Shown: positions 44,824 through 54,483 of the stretch, piece by piece
How the letters are laid out: each line of letters begins with the position of its first letter
Numbering within the stretch: the stretch's first letter is position 1
Assembly (NCBI RefSeq): GCF_018343535.1
Contig: NZ_JAGYPF010000002.1
Coordinates: 88,103-152,102, forward strand
Direction of reading: 5' to 3'
Length of the DNA stretch: 64,000 nucleotides
Source: Neobacillus rhizophilus
GTDB taxonomy: Bacteria > Bacillota > Bacilli > Bacillales > Cytobacillaceae
Position numbers and translations under genes: made by a program
Notes under the pieces: model-generated
Seen by the model: the letters and a program-made list of their open reading frames with translations, nothing else
Databases searched by the model: none
Told to the model about the DNA's origin: nothing

Positions 44824-44824
44824 A

Positions 44825-44854
44825 AAAGGTATCGGAGTGAACTCCGGTACCTTT
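44825..44854. terminator. Bidirectional terminator between livF and the radical SAM gene
   Basis: AAAGGTATCGGAGT / ACTCCGGTACCTTT forms a 14-bp stem with a 2-nt centre and A/T-rich flanks on both sides. Confidence 0.85.
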
Positions 44855-46655
44855 AAATTTTTTGCTGCTCCGAATCAAGTGTAAATTGAAAACGATGTTT
44901 CGGCTGGAATGAATGCTTAATTTTACTTTTGTATTCGACATACAATTGCTCAAGCCCCACTAAAGCAAGCGAGAAGAAATTAGCATAATTCTTTTGGACC
45001 TCCCACTTTAACTCGTTCTTGCCGCAAATGCTGTAATAGTTTAGTTCCTCAATTTCCTTGGCAAGCTTAGCCAGCTCTTCAGACTGTTTTTCTGTCGGAA
45101 GGGCCAGAATTTGGTCAATTTTTCTAATATAGGCCTTCGATTTTTCAATTTTCCCTTTAATATCCTGAAAGCCGGCTAGATCAATTAGCTGGTATTTTAA
45201 TTTAAATTCATTTAACCTGTGTGCTGCTTCATAGGTGGCGCCGACGATTGTCTCTCGCGTCATATATTTTGTTTCATAGCTGAGCATATGTTTCCAGGAT
45301 GGCTGGGTGATGGCCTTGCGATGGTCTTCGAGTGTCTGGCACAATTTTTTATAGCCATGGATTTCCGGGTGCTCAAAGGCCGGACTCGCCGGATCCAAAA
45401 ATGGTGCGAGCGGGGCAACGAAGTAAAAGATTCTTGAGTCCTTCCCACAGGCCAGGTGGATAGTTTCACAAAAGTCGATATTTTCGATAGAACTTTCATA
45501 CGTTTGTCCTGGAATCCCGACCATAAAGAACAGGTCAATTTTTTTACAGCCATTTTTGAGCGCGAACTGCAGTGTTTCGATAACCTTTTCATTTGAGCAG
45601 CTGAATTTCCCGTTATATTTCCTAATTTTTTCATCATGAGTTTCGAGGGTAATTTCAATGCTGTAATGAGGGACGCTTTCATTCATCAGCCGGAAAAATT
45701 CTTCATCTGCATATTGGAACAACTCAAAGACGATTTCGTTTTTTAGCTTCAATTTTTTTAACCGGTTAAAAAATTCCTCAACATATTCTTGTCCGCCTTG
45801 TCTCAGATCATGGAGGATAAATATCGGCGCGCGGCTGAACCGGGAAATAAATTGAATATCCTCGACGAGCTTTTTCGGTGACCGCAATGCTAGCGTTTGA
45901 CGGTTGCAGTTTTGCCCATATGCCTCCCTCGAGCCGCCGCAAATCAGGCAGTTCTGTGTACATCCGCGTGCTGTCAGCAGTGCGGTGTTCGGGTATTGAA
46001 GCCAGCCGTTGTATGGCAGCGGGTCGAGGAAATTCCTATATTTGAAAACGGACCGAATGGTGTAGCGGTACCCGGGAACATCGATATCATCGAGATCCTT
46101 TGGCACGTACGTTAACGGATTATAGCCAGTCTCGCTGCTCTTTTTCCACGTTAAATTAGGAATATCCGCAAAGTGAGTATTTCCAGTCTCTAGCTTATTC
46201 ATCAACAGCAGCATCAGTTTTTCTGTCGAGTCCCCGCGCATCACGAAATCAATAAATGGGTATTGGATTAACTCCTTGTGATAATACGTGGCCGACAATC
46301 CGCCAAAAATAATCGGTGTATCCGGATGATGCTGCTTGACGATTTTCGCCAGCTCGATGCTCCCGTGGGCATGTGGCAGCCAGTGCAGGTCAATGCCAAA
46401 CGCACTTGCCCTGATCGATTTTAATTTTTTTTCGACATCAAAGTTTGGGTTCATTAGCATTCGGTTGGCGATATTGATGATTTTTACGCGGAGTCCATAA
46501 CGCTCCAAATAGTCGGCGATGCTGGTCAGTCCAATCGGGTACATTTCAAAAACGGGCGAGGATGGAACAACATCACTGATTGGTCCGGCAAGCAAAGGAT
46601 TTTTTCGGAAATCGTAAACACTTGGAGCATGCAGCAGTACTAAATCGTATTTCAT
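44853..46655 (-). CDS. B12-binding domain / radical SAM protein of unknown substrate
   Basis: A 600-residue enzyme. Residues 1-150 look like a cobalamin-binding Rossmann domain (YPIGLTSIADYLERYG, FGIDLHW, IIFGGLSATYY). The radical SAM cluster motif is C-x3-C-x2-C in ARGCTQNCLICGG near residues 229-240. A C-terminal helical part of about 130 residues follows. Such proteins methylate or rearrange unreactive carbons, using B12 and SAM; this one fits a Ta0216-type group in my memory. The ATG at 46655 follows AGAGGTGTTTCCC; an in-frame GTG at 46664 lies inside the site. It stands alone, so the substrate cannot be inferred. Confidence 0.82.
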   Translation of the reverse strand: MKYDLVLLHAPSVYDFRKNPLLAGPISDVVPSSPVFEMYPIGLTSIADYLERYGLRVKIINIANRMLMNPNFDVEKKLKSIRASAFGIDLHWLPHAHGSIELAKIVKQHHPDTPIIFGGLSATYYHKELIQYPFIDFVMRGDSTEKLMLLLMNKLETGNTHFADIPNLTWKKSSETGYNPLTYVPKDLDDIDVPGYRYTIRSVFKYRNFLDPLPYNGWLQYPNTALLTARGCTQNCLICGGSREAYGQNCNRQTLALRSPKKLVEDIQFISRFSRAPIFILHDLRQGGQEYVEEFFNRLKKLKLKNEIVFELFQYADEEFFRLMNESVPHYSIEITLETHDEKIRKYNGKFSCSNEKVIETLQFALKNGCKKIDLFFMVGIPGQTYESSIENIDFCETIHLACGKDSRIFYFVAPLAPFLDPASPAFEHPEIHGYKKLCQTLEDHRKAITQPSWKHMLSYETKYMTRETIVGATYEAAHRLNEFKLKYQLIDLAGFQDIKGKIEKSKAYIRKIDQILALPTEKQSEELAKLAKEIEELNYYSICGKNELKWEVQKNYANFFSLALVGLEQLYVEYKSKIKHSFQPKHRFQFTLDSEQQKI

Positions 46656-46929
46656 GGGAAACACCTCTTTGATTTGTAGTGTAATAACTCCTTTTGGGGT
46701 ATATATATAAATGTTTTTTTAAGAAAGAATTTGTGAGGAAATTCACAAGGTTTTCTAATACTATTATCGCTGTTTATTTTAGTTTACTATAGTAGTTGTT
46801 AGTTAGAGTGACAAACAGGTGACAAATTTTAGGTGATTTTGTGCCGAATTTACTACAAAGGTAGTAGGCAAGAATAATCCTTTAGCCAAATAGAAAACGC
46901 ATAGCGGTTTATGACATAATAGTGGATAT

Positions 46930-46997
46930 CAAACCATTATGGTTTGCGAGGGACCCAGTCCGGTTAGTGTGTTCATTAGACCGGGTTGGGTCCTTAT
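46930..46997 (+). promoter_or_regulatory. Tandem hairpins in the leader of the two-component operon
   Basis: A palindrome CAAACCATTATGGTTTG (46930-46946) is followed by a long stem GGACCCAGTCCGGT / ACCGGGTTGGGTCC (46951-46993) and TTATTTTTA. It looks like an intrinsic terminator 115 bp upstream of the sensor kinase, with no gene ending before it on this strand. It is therefore either a leader attenuator or the end of a small untranslated RNA. The rest of the 457-bp gap has no gene that I can see. Confidence 0.5.
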
Positions 46998-47112
46998 TTT
47001 TACGGACGTTTGGCCGGCTGAACAGGCATTCATATTGTTTTCAATCTATAAATACATTAAACTAAAATAAACAGAAAATTAAGTAAATCGTCATAGATTT
47101 GGAGGGGAAGCT

Positions 47113-48978
47113 TTGGGCGATATCGGCATTTTGCAAAAAAAAGAGAAGCTATCAAGGCAATTCCTACAATTTATCTCTGTCTTTGGAGTGTTTATTTATT
47201 TTCAATTTGGCTTGTTTAATTTAATGGTACCCCGCGAGCCAATGATTTTGACGCTGCTGGTGATGTTTCTCTTTATTGTGGAGCTTTTTCCTGTTCCTGT
47301 TTGGAAAGGCCAAATAACCATCTCATTTCCATTGGTTTATGCCATATACCTTATGGATGGCTTAGCCTATACGATTGTTTTTTATGGGATTATTGTTACA
47401 GCCACCAACATTATGAATAGACGGCCGCTCCGAATTATTTTCTTTAATCCGGCCATGCAGGTCATTAGTTTTTATATTGCCCATCTGCTTTGCCAGTGGC
47501 TGTATCCACAGTTGCCAATCGAAGGGCTGTCAAGGGTGCTGCAGGGAATCATCCATTTTAATTTGCTCATCATCCCCTTTTATTTCATGAATAATATCAT
47601 TGTGGATCTTGTTTTTGCTATCAGGCCACAAACGTATAATCTGAAAATCTGGAAGATGAAAGTTCTCTTTGAGGTTTATAGTTTTCTTTTTTCCTATGGT
47701 TATATTGTTTTGTTGCATGTTTTGGGAAATCAAAGGCGGGGAACGATTGATATTTTTTCTTTTTTCTTCTTTTTTATCCCGTTGGTCTGTGTGGCCCTGC
47801 TAAGCTCAATTATTGCCAATTTAAAAAAGGAAAAGGCAAAGCTGAAGGCATTGTTCAGCATTTCATCAGAGCTGAATAAAAAAATTGCCAGGTCTGATTG
47901 GTTAACTTTTTTAAAAAATAATCTTCAAGAATTTATTGATGTGGAAGCATGGATTTTGTGGAAACGTCCACCGGAAGGCTGGTTGTTCCGATTTGCGGCT
48001 GGCCCTGTCAAGGAAGATTTAACGATGTCGGAGGAAACGGCTGCCGCCCTGGATAAAATGACAAAATTAACCGTTTATCATAATGCCAAAAGAGACCCGA
48101 GTCCGGCAGGGATTTTTTTTAAGGAGGAAATAGGGTCAATACTTTATGCCCCCTTAATTTTAGAAAAAGAGCTGGTTGGGATGTTTGTTTTTGGGAGAAG
48201 CCGGACCAACAGTTTTAGCGAGGAGGATATGCGCTCTGCGGCTACCCTTGCCAATCAGCTGGCAGTCCTTATTAAAACAAGATGGCTGTTTGCCGAGCAG
48301 GAGAAGCGGTTGATTTTAGAAGAAAGAAATCGGATTGCCCGGGACATCCATGACGGTGTGGCCCAGTCGCTCGCCGGTGCGATTATGAATCTGGAAACGG
48401 CACAGCGGAAATTTGCGAAGATGCCGGAGGATTCACTTCGGTTAATGGGCGAGAGCACCGAGAAACTAAGGCGGGGTCTGAAAGAGGTGCGGGAATCCAT
48501 TTATGCGTTAAGGCCATATCCAACAGAACGGGTGGGACTATTGTCGGCGATATCCGCGAAAATAAATACGGTTAAGCGGGAGCATAAGCAGAATATCAAG
48601 TTAGAGACCAGAGGTCCTGAATTTCACCTGAGCCCGATGGTTGAAAAAATTATTTTTGATATTTGCCAAGAGAGCCTTCAAAATGCCGTAAAGCACGCTG
48701 AAGCATCGAAAATTGATATTCTGTTAAGCTATCAAAAGGAGAATGTGCTTTTGAAGGTGAAGGATAATGGCAAGGGTTTTTCGCTTTTCCAGGCCATGGT
48801 CAAGGCCCGAGAGCACCCGCATTTTGGAATATTACATATGAATGAATCGGCTGATAAAATTCAGGCCTCACTGCAGATAGACAGCCGAGAAGGAGCCGGA
48901 ACAGAGATAACCTTAACGGTGCCAAGAATGGGGATTGAAGGGAGTGAGTTGCGTGATCAAGCTTATGCTAGTCGATGA
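47113..48978 (+). CDS. Membrane sensor histidine kinase with GAF domain (NarL-type partner)
   Basis: A 621-residue kinase. Hydrophobic segments fill residues 15-240 with little outside sequence, suggesting sensing within the membrane. A GAF-like domain spans about 260-400. The HisKA_3 dimerisation segment [20 protein letters not shown] holds the phosphorylated His near 411, and the HATPase domain follows ([22 protein letters not shown]). The TTG at 47113 has GGAGGGG eight bases upstream. It overlaps the response regulator gene by 26 bases. The signal is unknown. Confidence 0.85.
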   Translation: MGDIGILQKKEKLSRQFLQFISVFGVFIYFQFGLFNLMVPREPMILTLLVMFLFIVELFPVPVWKGQITISFPLVYAIYLMDGLAYTIVFYGIIVTATNIMNRRPLRIIFFNPAMQVISFYIAHLLCQWLYPQLPIEGLSRVLQGIIHFNLLIIPFYFMNNIIVDLVFAIRPQTYNLKIWKMKVLFEVYSFLFSYGYIVLLHVLGNQRRGTIDIFSFFFFFIPLVCVALLSSIIANLKKEKAKLKALFSISSELNKKIARSDWLTFLKNNLQEFIDVEAWILWKRPPEGWLFRFAAGPVKEDLTMSEETAAALDKMTKLTVYHNAKRDPSPAGIFFKEEIGSILYAPLILEKELVGMFVFGRSRTNSFSEEDMRSAATLANQLAVLIKTRWLFAEQEKRLILEERNRIARDIHDGVAQSLAGAIMNLETAQRKFAKMPEDSLRLMGESTEKLRRGLKEVRESIYALRPYPTERVGLLSAISAKINTVKREHKQNIKLETRGPEFHLSPMVEKIIFDICQESLQNAVKHAEASKIDILLSYQKENVLLKVKDNGKGFSLFQAMVKAREHPHFGILHMNESADKIQASLQIDSREGAGTEITLTVPRMGIEGSELRDQAYASR

Positions 48979-49612
48979 TCATGCCGTTTTACGGGATGGG
49001 TTGAAAAATATTTTGGAAATGGAAACCGATATTGAGGTGATTGCGGAAGCGATCAATGGCAATGACGCAATTGAAAAGGTAAAAGGGGTAATGCCGGATG
49101 TGATTTTGATGGATATTAACATTCCTGAGAAGAATGGCATTGAAGCAACGAGCATTATAAAAAAAATGTACCCATCTATTAAGGTTTTGATTCTGACGAT
49201 GTTTGACCATGATGAATATTTTATGTCGGCGATTCGCGAAGGGGCCGACGGTTATTTGCTGAAGGATGCCCCTTCTCAGCATGTGGTCGATGCGATTCGG
49301 GCGGTGGCAAACGGGCAGTCGGTCATCCACCCATCGATGACGAAGAAGTTTTTGGGCTTTTTCCAGCCTCCGGCTAAACCAGAGCCAGCTGAGGAAGAAA
49401 AGGCTGCGGATTCGACGCTGACTGAACGGGAGAAGGAAGTGCTTCTATGCTTGGTTAAGGGCATGAATAACAAAGAAATCGCCCAAACGCTGTTTATCAG
49501 TGACAAAACGGTCAAAATCCACGTGTCCAACATTTTCAAGAAACTTGGCGTTAAAAGCCGGTCCCAGGTCGTTATTTATGCTGTACAGAATCAGCTTGTG
49601 CCGTTGACGTAG
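48953..49612 (+). CDS. NarL/LuxR-family response regulator
   Basis: A 219-residue regulator. The receiver domain has the acidic pair Asp8-Asp9, the phosphoacceptor Asp54 in VILMDINIP and Lys in LLKDA. A flexible Pro/Glu-rich linker follows near 140-150. The C-terminal LuxR helix-turn-helix is [38 protein letters not shown] in register. The GTG at 48953 has GGAGTGAG upstream. It is coupled to the sensor kinase gene. Target genes cannot be told; the secreted subtilase gene downstream is one candidate. Confidence 0.9.
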   Translation: MIKLMLVDDHAVLRDGLKNILEMETDIEVIAEAINGNDAIEKVKGVMPDVILMDINIPEKNGIEATSIIKKMYPSIKVLILTMFDHDEYFMSAIREGADGYLLKDAPSQHVVDAIRAVANGQSVIHPSMTKKFLGFFQPPAKPEPAEEEKAADSTLTEREKEVLLCLVKGMNNKEIAQTLFISDKTVKIHVSNIFKKLGVKSRSQVVIYAVQNQLVPLT

Positions 49613-49631
49613 TGGGTATATGAAGTTTGCT

Positions 49632-49669
49632 AGAGAACCATGCTGGCGGGTCTAGGTTCTCTTTTTTTG
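49632..49669 (+). terminator. Terminator after the response regulator gene
   Basis: AGAGAACC / GGTTCTCT with a GC-rich loop and a T7 tail. Confidence 0.88.
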
Positions 49670-49840
49670 GTCTGGTCCATTTGTCCTGTTTCAGGATTTT
49701 GCGAGTACTATCTGGTAAAACGTTGGTAGGATTACAAAATAGTACCTTTTCCTGTTAGAAATAGACTCTTTGTTGAATAGGATATTTGGTGGAATTTTTA
49801 GATAATTAAGGGAGTCTATGTTAGAAAAGGGGAATGTATT

Positions 49841-51241
49841 ATGAAAAGATGGTTAACTGGCTTTGTCATCTGTGCCTTATTACTAACTCTTGTTCTGCCA
49901 AATCTTCCGAAGGCTAAAGCGGATATCACGACAGCTGTCCTTGATTCACGGCTGGTGAAAGCACTTAAGAATGGGACCCAGCCGCTCCAGGTCATTGTTA
50001 CCTTTGACGGCGTGGGTGCACCGACACAAGACAATGAGGACCTATTATTGAATTTGGGCATTACCAAAGGAATCTCAATGAAAGAACTGCCGATTGTCGG
50101 TGCCTTCGCAACAAAAGACCAAATTGAAAAGCTTGCTGCTGCACCTGGGGTCAAATCGATTTACTTGAATCGGAACCTCGAATACTATAATGCCGATGCA
50201 ACAGCCATGACAGGCGTTGATAAAGCGCGGGCAGACACTGCCATGACAGAGGCAAACGGCGGACTTCCGATAACAGGCAAGGGTGTCGGCGTAGTCATTA
50301 ACGACAGCGGCGTGGACGGTACCCACGGGGACCTGCAGTTTGGCAGCCATCTCGTCCAGAATGTCTTGGGCAGTGCCAATTTGAATAGCTTGACAGGCGG
50401 TTTGGTGCCAATTAAATATCTTGAAAATGTACCGAATACAGATACCAACTCTGGACACGGGACCCATGTTGCAGGGATTATCGGCGCAACTGGCGCCATG
50501 TCAGGCGGAAAGTATGAAGGTGTCGCTCCTGGTGCTGATTTAATCGGCTACGGTACCGGTGCTGCCCTGCTTGTACTCGATGGAATCGGCGGCTTTGATT
50601 ATGCCATTGCCAATAAAGAAAAGTATAATATTCGCGTTATTAACAATTCATGGGGCGGCTCGGGTGATTTTGATCCGAATGACCCTATTAATCTCGCAAG
50701 TAAAGCAGCCTATGACAATGGCATTTCCGTATTATTTGCGGCAGGTAATGAAGGGCCGGCGGAAAACACCCATAATCCATATGCGAAGGCGCCATGGGTC
50801 ATTTCCGTTGCCGCTGGGGATAAGAACTTTAAATTAGCGGATTTCTCTTCTCGGGGAACGAAGGGAGTTGGCGGTACATTTACCATGGACGGACGGGCTT
50901 GGACGTGGAAGGATGAGCCGGACATTACCGCTCCTGGAGTCGACATAATTTCGACACGTGTCGTTGCCCCGGTTTCCAGCCTAGGGCTGACAACAGATGT
51001 AGGGTTGATTGAACCTTTATATCTGCCGTTTTATACAACGATGAGCGGCACCTCAATGGCAACTCCGCATGTTGCTGGAATCGTGGCGCTGATGCTTGAA
51101 GCAGATCAATCCTTAACCCCTGACCAGGTTAAACAGGTGCTGCAGGATACCGCCACCACCATGCCGGGCTACGAATCTTGGGAAGTCGGCGCTGGCTACG
51201 TTAACGCGTATGCTGCCCTGCAACAAGTACTATTCAAGTAA
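49841..51241 (+). CDS. Secreted subtilisin-like serine protease (S8 family), second copy
   Basis: A 466-residue exported protease with signal peptide MKRWLTGFVICALLLTLVLP. A propeptide of the I9 type covers about 30-115. The catalytic Asp155 (VVINDSGVDG), His206 (SGHGTHVAG) and Ser405 (SGTSMATPHVAG) are visible, as is the Asn in FAAGNEGP. It differs clearly from the protease at 10360 (Asn before the catalytic Asp, different propeptide). It has its own ribosome site (AAAAGGGGAATG) and a strong terminator. It lies after the two-component genes but is not obviously in their operon. Confidence 0.92.
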   Translation: MKRWLTGFVICALLLTLVLPNLPKAKADITTAVLDSRLVKALKNGTQPLQVIVTFDGVGAPTQDNEDLLLNLGITKGISMKELPIVGAFATKDQIEKLAAAPGVKSIYLNRNLEYYNADATAMTGVDKARADTAMTEANGGLPITGKGVGVVINDSGVDGTHGDLQFGSHLVQNVLGSANLNSLTGGLVPIKYLENVPNTDTNSGHGTHVAGIIGATGAMSGGKYEGVAPGADLIGYGTGAALLVLDGIGGFDYAIANKEKYNIRVINNSWGGSGDFDPNDPINLASKAAYDNGISVLFAAGNEGPAENTHNPYAKAPWVISVAAGDKNFKLADFSSRGTKGVGGTFTMDGRAWTWKDEPDITAPGVDIISTRVVAPVSSLGLTTDVGLIEPLYLPFYTTMSGTSMATPHVAGIVALMLEADQSLTPDQVKQVLQDTATTMPGYESWEVGAGYVNAYAALQQVLFK

Positions 51242-51259
51242 ATCTCGTAAAGTTAGGAG

Positions 51260-51294
51260 AGAGAGCCCGTACGACGGTGCAGGCTCTCTTTTTA
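51260..51294 (+). terminator. Terminator after the second subtilase gene
   Basis: AGAGAGCC / GGCTCTCT around CGTACGACGGTGCA with a T5 tail. Confidence 0.87.
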
Positions 51295-51380
51295 TTTGCA
51301 TTTACCTCCTAATTCCGGACCAGCCCTAAAAAAAGCCAGGCGGTTAGCATGGCTCAGGTAATTTCCCCCCTTTTTAATTT

Positions 51381-51590
51381 TTCTCGCCTAACTTTGCTAT
51401 TTACTCGCCGATTTCTTGAATTTACTCGCCAACCGCCAATTACCATCTACGTCAAAAAGTTTAGGTTGGAAAGTAAAGTGATATATTTGGAAAGTATTTT
51501 ATAAGATTTGGAAAGTAAATCCGAAATAAATGTAAGTATTTTTTAAAAAAGGAAAGTAAATCGAGCAAAAGTGTAAGTAATTCCAAAAAA
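51381..51590. repeat. Degenerate short repeats (TACTCGCC and GGAAAGTAA types)
   Basis: Within a 428-bp gap, TACTCGCC occurs twice (with a related TTCTCGCC), and GGAAAGTA occurs four times, with spacer lengths of about 19-30 bp. They recall the ACTCTCGG monomers at 26.1 kb in spacing and theme. No gene was seen in the gap. Confidence 0.5.
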
Positions 51591-51669
51591 CTGGATATCG
51601 ATGACCTGTTTTTTAAAAATTCCCTTCTTTTTTTGCTAAAATAAAAGAAAAATTAGAAGGATGATTAGG

Positions 51670-52146
51670 ATGGCACAGGCCAAAACCAATGCAATGCGCA
51701 TTTTGGATGCGCAAAAGATTTATTATGAGGTGCTTACGTACGAAAATAAGGATGGAAAAATTGATGGAGTGTCGGTTGCTGAGAAAATTGGCAGGAATCT
51801 GAAAGAGGTCTATAAAACGCTCGTCACTCAAGGGGCAAGCAAAAACCTTTATGTGTTCGTCATTCCTGTTGCCGAGGAATTAAACCTGAAAAAGGCGGCT
51901 AAAGCGGCCGGGGAGAAGAGCGTCGAAATGATTCCGGTGAAGGATATTCAAAAATGGACCGGTTACATCCGCGGAGGCTGCTCGCCCATCGGCATGAAAA
52001 AGCAATACCGAACCTTCATCGACCAAAGCTGCTCAGAAATTGAGGCAATCGTCGTCAGTGCCGGAAAAATCGGCATGCAAATCGTGCTTGCGCCCAACCA
52101 ATTAAAAGAAATCACCGACGCAGAGTTGGCTGATGTAATAAAATAA
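51670..52146 (+). CDS. Cys-tRNA(Pro) deacylase (YbaK/EbsC family)
   Basis: A 158-residue editing enzyme that hydrolyses Cys-tRNA(Pro) made in error by prolyl-tRNA synthetase. Motifs are TNAMRILD, the VYKTLVTQG strand, FVIPVAEELNLKKAAKAAGEKS and GYIRGGCSPIGMKKQYRTF, which is diagnostic for YbaK. The ATG at 51670 sits about nine bases after AGAAGG. The alternative ATG at 51661 touches that site. Confidence 0.9.
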   Translation: MAQAKTNAMRILDAQKIYYEVLTYENKDGKIDGVSVAEKIGRNLKEVYKTLVTQGASKNLYVFVIPVAEELNLKKAAKAAGEKSVEMIPVKDIQKWTGYIRGGCSPIGMKKQYRTFIDQSCSEIEAIVVSAGKIGMQIVLAPNQLKEITDAELADVIK

Positions 52147-52285
52147 ATTTCCCTTTATAAAAAAATCAGTTTTTCGCATAGGCATTCACCTATAAACAAC
52201 AAAAGCATAAGATATGGTGAACTTAATCTTTGTGATTGAAATTGCCTAATGGCAATGTTGATTTTTAAAAAGGGAGTGTTAATGA

Positions 52286-53386
52286 ATGGCAGGGAAAGTT
52301 AAAAACTATTTTGCCGGCGGCAACACCGCCAGGGGATTTCATAATTTGTACGATTCCAACCTGCAGGGACTTGACCGTTTGTTTATTTTAAAAGGCGGGC
52401 CTGGCACAGGCAAATCGTCGCTTATGAAAAAAATCGGCAAGGAGTGGGTAGAAAAAGGCTATGACATCGAGCTTCTTCACTGCTCCTCTGATAATAACTC
52501 CATTGATGGAGTGATAATTCCGGCTTTAAAGGTGGGCATTGTTGACGGAACTGCCCCGCATGTGATTGAGCCAAAAGCACCTGGTGCGGTGGAAGAGTAC
52601 ATTAATCTGGGTGAAGCATGGAATGCTAAGGCACTAAGTGCGCAAAAAAAGGTCATTCAAAAACTGACTAATCAAATTAGTGAGGCCTTTGCGACAGCCT
52701 ACGCTACTTTTAAGGAAGCGCTTGAAATTCATGATGATTGGGAAAAAATCTATATAAACAGTATGAACTTCCAAAAAGCGGACCAATTGACCAAAAAGCT
52801 GATTGAAACCTTTTTTGGAAAAATGAGGTTAAGCAAACAAGCCGATGTTCGCCACCGTTTTCTTGGGGCCGCCACACCAAAAGGCGCTGTTGATTTTGTC
52901 CCTAATTTAACGGAGGACATTCAAAAACGCTATTTTATTAAGGGGCGACCAGGCTCCGGCAAGTCCACGATGCTGAAAAAACTAGCTGCTGCAGCAGAGG
53001 AGCGGGGCGTCGATGTAGAAATCTATCATTGCGGCTTTGACCCTAATAGCCTCGATATGTGTATTTTTAGAGAGCTGGGGATTGCCATTTTCGACAGCAC
53101 CGCACCGCACGAGTATTTCCCAAGCCGCGACGGTGATGAAATCATTGATATGTATGAAATTCTAATCGAGCAGGGAACAGATGAGATCTTCGCCGATTTT
53201 ATCAGCAAAATTTCCACCAAGTATAGAAACAAAATGACAGAGGCCACAAGCTGGCTCGCCAAAGCGAAAGAACTCCACGATGAGCTTGAAGCCATTTATA
53301 TTTCCGCAATGGACTTCACAGTGGTCGAAAAAATCCAGACTAAAATTGCTTCAGAAATCAATGCATTAGCTGGGGTAAACGCTTAG
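52286..53386 (+). CDS. Tandem P-loop ATPase (PRK06851-like) of unknown function
   Basis: A 366-residue protein made of two related halves. The first P-loop GGPGTGKSS is at residues 37-45 and the second GRPGSGKST near 221-229. Each is followed by a similar strand (DIELLHCSSDNNSIDGV, DVEIYHCGFDPNSLDM) and by FDSTAPH or VDGTAPH. It therefore arose by internal duplication. The family is common in spore formers but its role is not established to my knowledge. The ribosome site AAAGGGAGTG is good. No operon partner. Confidence 0.82.
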   Translation: MAGKVKNYFAGGNTARGFHNLYDSNLQGLDRLFILKGGPGTGKSSLMKKIGKEWVEKGYDIELLHCSSDNNSIDGVIIPALKVGIVDGTAPHVIEPKAPGAVEEYINLGEAWNAKALSAQKKVIQKLTNQISEAFATAYATFKEALEIHDDWEKIYINSMNFQKADQLTKKLIETFFGKMRLSKQADVRHRFLGAATPKGAVDFVPNLTEDIQKRYFIKGRPGSGKSTMLKKLAAAAEERGVDVEIYHCGFDPNSLDMCIFRELGIAIFDSTAPHEYFPSRDGDEIIDMYEILIEQGTDEIFADFISKISTKYRNKMTEATSWLAKAKELHDELEAIYISAMDFTVVEKIQTKIASEINALAGVNA

Positions 53387-53389
53387 AAC

Positions 53390-53480
53390 CAAGGGGCCTG
53401 ATCCCTCCCGCAATAAGATTTAATGCGTTGGGGTCAGGCCCCCACTGTGTTAATTCGTTAACGGCGGGGGTCAGGCCCTA
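53390..53480. repeat. Cluster of GGGTCAGGCCC-type palindromic repeats
   Basis: GGGGCCTGATCCCTCCCGC, then GGGGTCAGGCCCCC and GGGGGTCAGGCCC lie within 90 bp with TTAATGCG/TTAATTCG between them. The arms can pair in several ways. The block overlaps the stop codon of the SASP-like gene on the other strand. Confidence 0.65.
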
Positions 53481-53647
53481 TTTCCGTTATGTGTGTGGGT
53501 TTGTTTTGTTTTGCTTTGCTGGTCCTTGTTGCGTTTGTTTCCCTTGCTGTTATCGCCGCTTACGAATTCGGCGGCAAATTCAGCTGACGTCTGGCCGGCG
53601 CTCGCTGAATTTTGGTTTCGGCTGCCTTTATTAAATTTTTTCGTCAT
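53471..53647 (-). CDS. Gamma-type small acid-soluble spore protein-like
   Basis: A 58-residue hydrophilic protein, MTKKFNKGSRNQNSASAGQT then SAEFAAEF, and a Lys/Asn/Gln/Thr-rich tail. The NQ-SA-GQ...EFAxEF pattern is like the repeated unit of gamma-type SASP (SspE), amino acid reserves of the spore. Only one repeat is present, so it is a short version. The ATG at 53647 follows AGAAGGAGGG; an ATG at 53653 lies too close. The last residues and stop are encoded within a GTCAGGCCC repeat, hinting that the natural C-terminus was changed by repeat insertion. Confidence 0.6.
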   Translation of the reverse strand: MTKKFNKGSRNQNSASAGQTSAEFAAEFVSGDNSKGNKRNKDQQSKTKQTHTHNGNRA

Positions 53648-53747
53648 CTTCATCCCTCCTTCTGCACATGTTAGTTTGTCGTCTGCCTATTAGTTTATAC
53701 ACGAGTTTCTTCACCAAAAATAAGGTAAAAAGAAAGGATGTCGTTTA

Positions 53748-54413
53748 TTGAAAGAGATTGCACTCTTAACCGAGATGTTTGAGAAGAACCGAAATGTAGA
53801 AAATGCCGGGCCGATGGAAAAATATATGAAAGGGCATTTCCCATTTCTCGGCATTAAGAAACCTTTACGAGCAGAAATGGAAAAGCAATTTTTTAAAGAA
53901 ACCGGAATTTTAAAGAATCCTTTCAACCAAGATTTTGTTTGGGGGCTTTGGGTGAAAGAAGAACGGGAATATCAATATACTGCCCTTGTTTATATAGAAA
54001 AGTCGATAAACAAATTGGACAAGTCAGATTTGCCTTTCATGGAGCGGTTGATCACCACGAAATCCTGGTGGGACACGGTCGATGCGATTGCCCCAAAGCC
54101 AGTTGGAACAATTGCACAGGTCTTTCCTGAGGTAATTGAAGAAACAATTAACGGCTGGGCAGTCCATGAATACCTCTGGCTAAGAAGAGCCGCGATTCTT
54201 TTTCAACTGAAATATAAAGAAAAAACGGATGATGAACTGCTATATCAATACATACGTGAGAACGCCTTAAGCAAAGAATTTTTTATCCAAAAAGCAATTG
54301 GCTGGGCGTTGCGGGAATACTCGAAGACAAAACCTGGATCCGTCGGGAGGTTTATAGAGGGGCACCAATTAGCACCTCTAAGTATTCGCGAAGGCAGCAA
54401 GTACTTAAACTGA
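53748..54413 (+). CDS. AlkD-type DNA alkylation repair protein
   Basis: A 221-residue all-helical HEAT-like DNA glycosylase family member, removing alkylated bases. The segments FLGIKKPLRAEMEKQFF, TTKSWWDTVDAIAPK and LWLRRAAILFQLKYK carry the catalytic Trp and Asp context of AlkD. IQKAIGWALREYSKT near residue 190 is also typical. The TTG at 53748 follows AAGAAAGGATG. It is monocistronic. Confidence 0.88.
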   Translation: MKEIALLTEMFEKNRNVENAGPMEKYMKGHFPFLGIKKPLRAEMEKQFFKETGILKNPFNQDFVWGLWVKEEREYQYTALVYIEKSINKLDKSDLPFMERLITTKSWWDTVDAIAPKPVGTIAQVFPEVIEETINGWAVHEYLWLRRAAILFQLKYKEKTDDELLYQYIRENALSKEFFIQKAIGWALREYSKTKPGSVGRFIEGHQLAPLSIREGSKYLN

Positions 54414-54483
54414 GCCAATTAGGAGAAAATGCCAGTTGTTCATGGTAGAATGGCAATATTGAAAAGAGATGAAGGAGAACATC

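Noticed and set aside
46656..47112. Known riboswitch (c-di-GMP, guanidine or T-box) before the sensor kinase
   Set aside because: The conserved cores of these classes are missing; only generic hairpins are present.
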